A program made the position numbers and the translations under genes. A stretch of DNA of 64,000 nt from CAWBRT01 sp963832785 (GTDB lineage: Bacteria; Acidobacteriota; Terriglobia; Terriglobales; Acidobacteriaceae), in assembly GCA_963832785.1 (NCBI GenBank), contig CAWHVF010000009.1, forward strand, positions 186,001 to 250,000. The letters are read 5' to 3'. Below are positions 62,501 to 64,000 of the stretch, piece after piece. How positions within the stretch are numbered: the stretch's first letter is position 1; each line of letters starts with the position of its first letter. Under the pieces are notes generated by a model. The model saw only the letters and a program-made list of their open reading frames with translations, made no database searches and was not told where the DNA came from.

Positions 62501-62725
62501 TCAGGCAACCCGCCGTACGCCTTTCTTAGAATGCGCACGCATGATTCTTTCGATATGCCCTTGTAACTCAGCGGCCATGTTCTTTTTGGCGTCTTCGAAG
62601 CTACTTCCGGTGACCGTCACCGACAAGCTTTTACAGGTCCCCTTCCAGCCATCGCCTTCCGGCCAGAAATCGCAGTCAATCGGTATGCCGGCAGTCACCG
62701 GTAGGCTCACCACCTGAGAAGTCAT
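62501..62725 (-). CDS. HicB-like small protein
   Basis: 74 residues from ATG 62725, preceded by AGGGGAG. FWPEGDGWKGTCKSLSVTVTGSSFEDAKKNMAAELQGHIERI fits the HicB antitoxin partial RNase H-like domain (G-x-C-x-L-V-x-G-x-S-x-E-A). No hicA is visible next to it, so it may be an orphan antitoxin-like regulator. Confidence 0.6.
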   Translation of the reverse strand: MTSQVVSLPVTAGIPIDCDFWPEGDGWKGTCKSLSVTVTGSSFEDAKKNMAAELQGHIERIMRAHSKKGVRRVA

Positions 62726-62799
62726 AACTGCTCCCCTCGCATCGTCGGTTGCGCTCACGTCATCATCGTGAAGCTCGGGCGCTGAGTCGCCGGCTCCGA

Positions 62800-62991
62800 T
62801 TACGTTCCGATGTGAATCCTGGAGAGCGAATGGAACAGCCCGAGTGCGTTGATAAGCCACAAAACCACGCCGATGACCACGACGGCATTCAAAATCGACT
62901 TGATGGATGCCTGCATTGGAATGAAGCGATTCACCAGCCACAGGAGAACACCCACCACGACTAACACTTCCACGAGTTGAAGTAACGGCAT
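62800..62991 (-). CDS. Thivi_2564-family membrane protein
   Basis: 63 residues with two hydrophobic helices (LVEVLVVVGVLLWLVNRFIPMQ and LNAVVVIGVVLWLINAL) around a short loop, closely like the Thivi_2564 family. The function is unknown. ATG 62991 is the natural start. Confidence 0.75.
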   Translation of the reverse strand: MPLLQLVEVLVVVGVLLWLVNRFIPMQASIKSILNAVVVIGVVLWLINALGLFHSLSRIHIGT

Positions 62992-63279
62992 GACTCAATT
63001 CCTTTGTTCGCGGGTAGACGCCTCCGGCCTGCGCGTTCCTACGTTTAGCAAACTCCGCGAATGAACAGGATGGCAGGTGAAGGGATCCCATGTCTGAGCA
63101 AGATAGCTCACATGCAACAAGGCCTACCCCGAAATCTCGCGAGCGCCTTCGGCCATCTGCACCGTGCGATGAGCCACGAAGAAAATGTGCGGGGCAGCTG
63201 GATGCGACTGGGTGTATATTCTTGACTTGCCATAATACCCGAGTGGAACTTCGGGCTTATTCTACCTATCTGGCGCAAC

Positions 63280-63964
63280 ATGATGTTCGTCTCCCACCTC
63301 CGCGTACTCTCGGCCGCATTTTTCATGGGACTAGCGGCGGCCGCGCCGATGGGACCTGTCAACATGCTGGCCATCCGCCGCGGCGTGATCGGCGGTTGGC
63401 GCCATACCCTCGCCTGCGGAATCGGCTCCGTCGCCGGCGATCTAATTCTCTTCTCCCTGGTCCTCCTCGGCGGTCACTATCTCTTTTCCGACCTGTCCAA
63501 CCCGACTCTCCAGACCGTCCTAGCGGCCGTCGGCGTAATCGTCCTGCTTCCGCTGGGGATCTACTTCCTTGTCCGCGCCGTCAAGGAGCCCCTGCGGGCC
63601 TACGCCAGCGCTCGACAACACTGGGACGAAGGCACTGTCCCCGCGCATCTAGTCGCAGATGTCGCCTCCTGTGCTACCCTGACTATCTTCAACCCCTTAG
63701 CCATGATTTACTGGGTTGGCGTCACCTCCAGTCTGGCTTCCCATTGCCCATTCCATCTTCGGCTCCAAAGCCCCCGGGTGGGGGATCCTGATGGCCGCCG
63801 CCGGACTGATGACTTGGTTCACCACGCTGATCGTCGTCGTTCGCTTCATGCCCCACCGCATCGGCCCGACCTTCTTCCGCCTCGTCAACGCCATCTTCGG
63901 CCCTATCCTCCTCGGCTTCGCCACGTTCTGTGCAATAGTCCTGTACCGCCATTTCCCGCACTGA
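63280..63964 (+). CDS. LysE-type amino-acid/metabolite exporter (one frameshift)
   Basis: Frame from ATG 63280/63283 gives MFVSHLRVLSAAFFMGLAAAAPMGPVNMLAIRRG, GGWRHTLACGIGSVAGDLILFS and AMIYWVGVTSS, a typical LysE/RhtB transporter with the conserved GP and N motifs. At about 63733 a single extra base shifts it. The next frame continues WLPIAHSIFGSKAPGWG and ends MPHRIGPTFFRLVNAIFGPILLGFATFCAIVLYRHFPH at 63964. Repaired length is about 226 residues, the normal family size. Confidence 0.8.
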
Positions 63965-64000
63965 AACGCAGGGGGCCCACCACTTGGGCGCAATACGCAT

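Overview
Organism and overall character. The window is high-GC bacterial DNA that best fits an Acidobacteriota (Terriglobia/Koribacter-like) bacterium. This is an inference from three things: a dissimilatory sulfite reductase (dsr) locus with both dsrD and dsrL, abundant short palindromic repeats of the kind seen in those genomes, and lone mreBCD/rodZ genes. It splits into a chromosomal part (1 to about 44.54 kb) and what looks like a genomic island (about 44.59 kb to the end). The border is a truncated 3' half of an initiator tRNA-Met gene (44537-44585), a classic integrase scar.

Layout. 1-5.4 kb: two-component system (response regulator cut by the window start), HU-like protein, aminotransferase, aldehyde dehydrogenase. 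6-11.5 kb: mreB, mreC, mreD, a GAF-GGDEF diguanylate cyclase and rodZ (cell shape). 12-14.3 kb: SDR oxidoreductase and BT1-like transporter. 14.4-33.1 kb, all on the minus strand: the dsr locus, in transcription order dsrA, dsrB, dsrL, dsrC, an RsbRD-domain gene, dsrM, dsrK (frameshifted as given), dsrJ, dsrO, dsrP, a YeiH-type transporter, a 52-residue membrane protein, a uroporphyrinogen-III methyltransferase fused to a second methyltransferase, dsrD, dsrN and a second dsrM/dsrK pair. 33.6-36.4 kb, plus strand and divergent: a LysR regulator and a two-gene pair that looks like sulfolactate sulfo-lyase SuyA/SuyB or another split UxaA-family lyase. 36.4-44.5 kb: a REP-associated transposase between inverted REPs, lexA, thioredoxin, a candidate small RNA, lipoproteins, a P-loop kinase, a Met8-type sirohaem synthase, a Gfo/Idh oxidoreductase and a zinc alcohol dehydrogenase. 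44.6-64 kb, the island: sigma-like factor, Mrr-like nuclease, seven-haem NapC/NirT-type cytochrome, P-type H+-ATPase, stress proteins, B12-radical SAM enzyme, cytochrome b/molybdopterin fusion, IS630 element, a tyrosine recombinase/IS91 transposase deletion fusion, a group II intron with a truncated reverse transcriptase, small stress or antitoxin-like genes and a LysE-type exporter.

How the parts work together. DsrAB with DsrC reduces sulfite to the DsrC trisulfide. DsrMKJOP returns electrons from the membrane, and DsrL could pass NAD(P)H electrons to DsrAB. The methyltransferase fusion, the Met8-type enzyme and DsrN together cover precorrin-2, sirohaem and sirohaem amide. No sat, apr or qmo gene is present, so sulfate activation is not shown here. 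The SuyAB-like pair next door would release sulfite from an organosulfonate, so a sulfonate-fed sulfite respiration is a testable reading of the neighbourhood.

Sequence caveat. Seven single-base insertions break otherwise well conserved proteins: five in dsrK, one in dsrA and one in the LysE-type gene. All are in the same +1 sense. They may be consensus errors, but their clustering in dsrK deserves a check against reads, especially because an intact dsrK paralogue lies 10 kb away.
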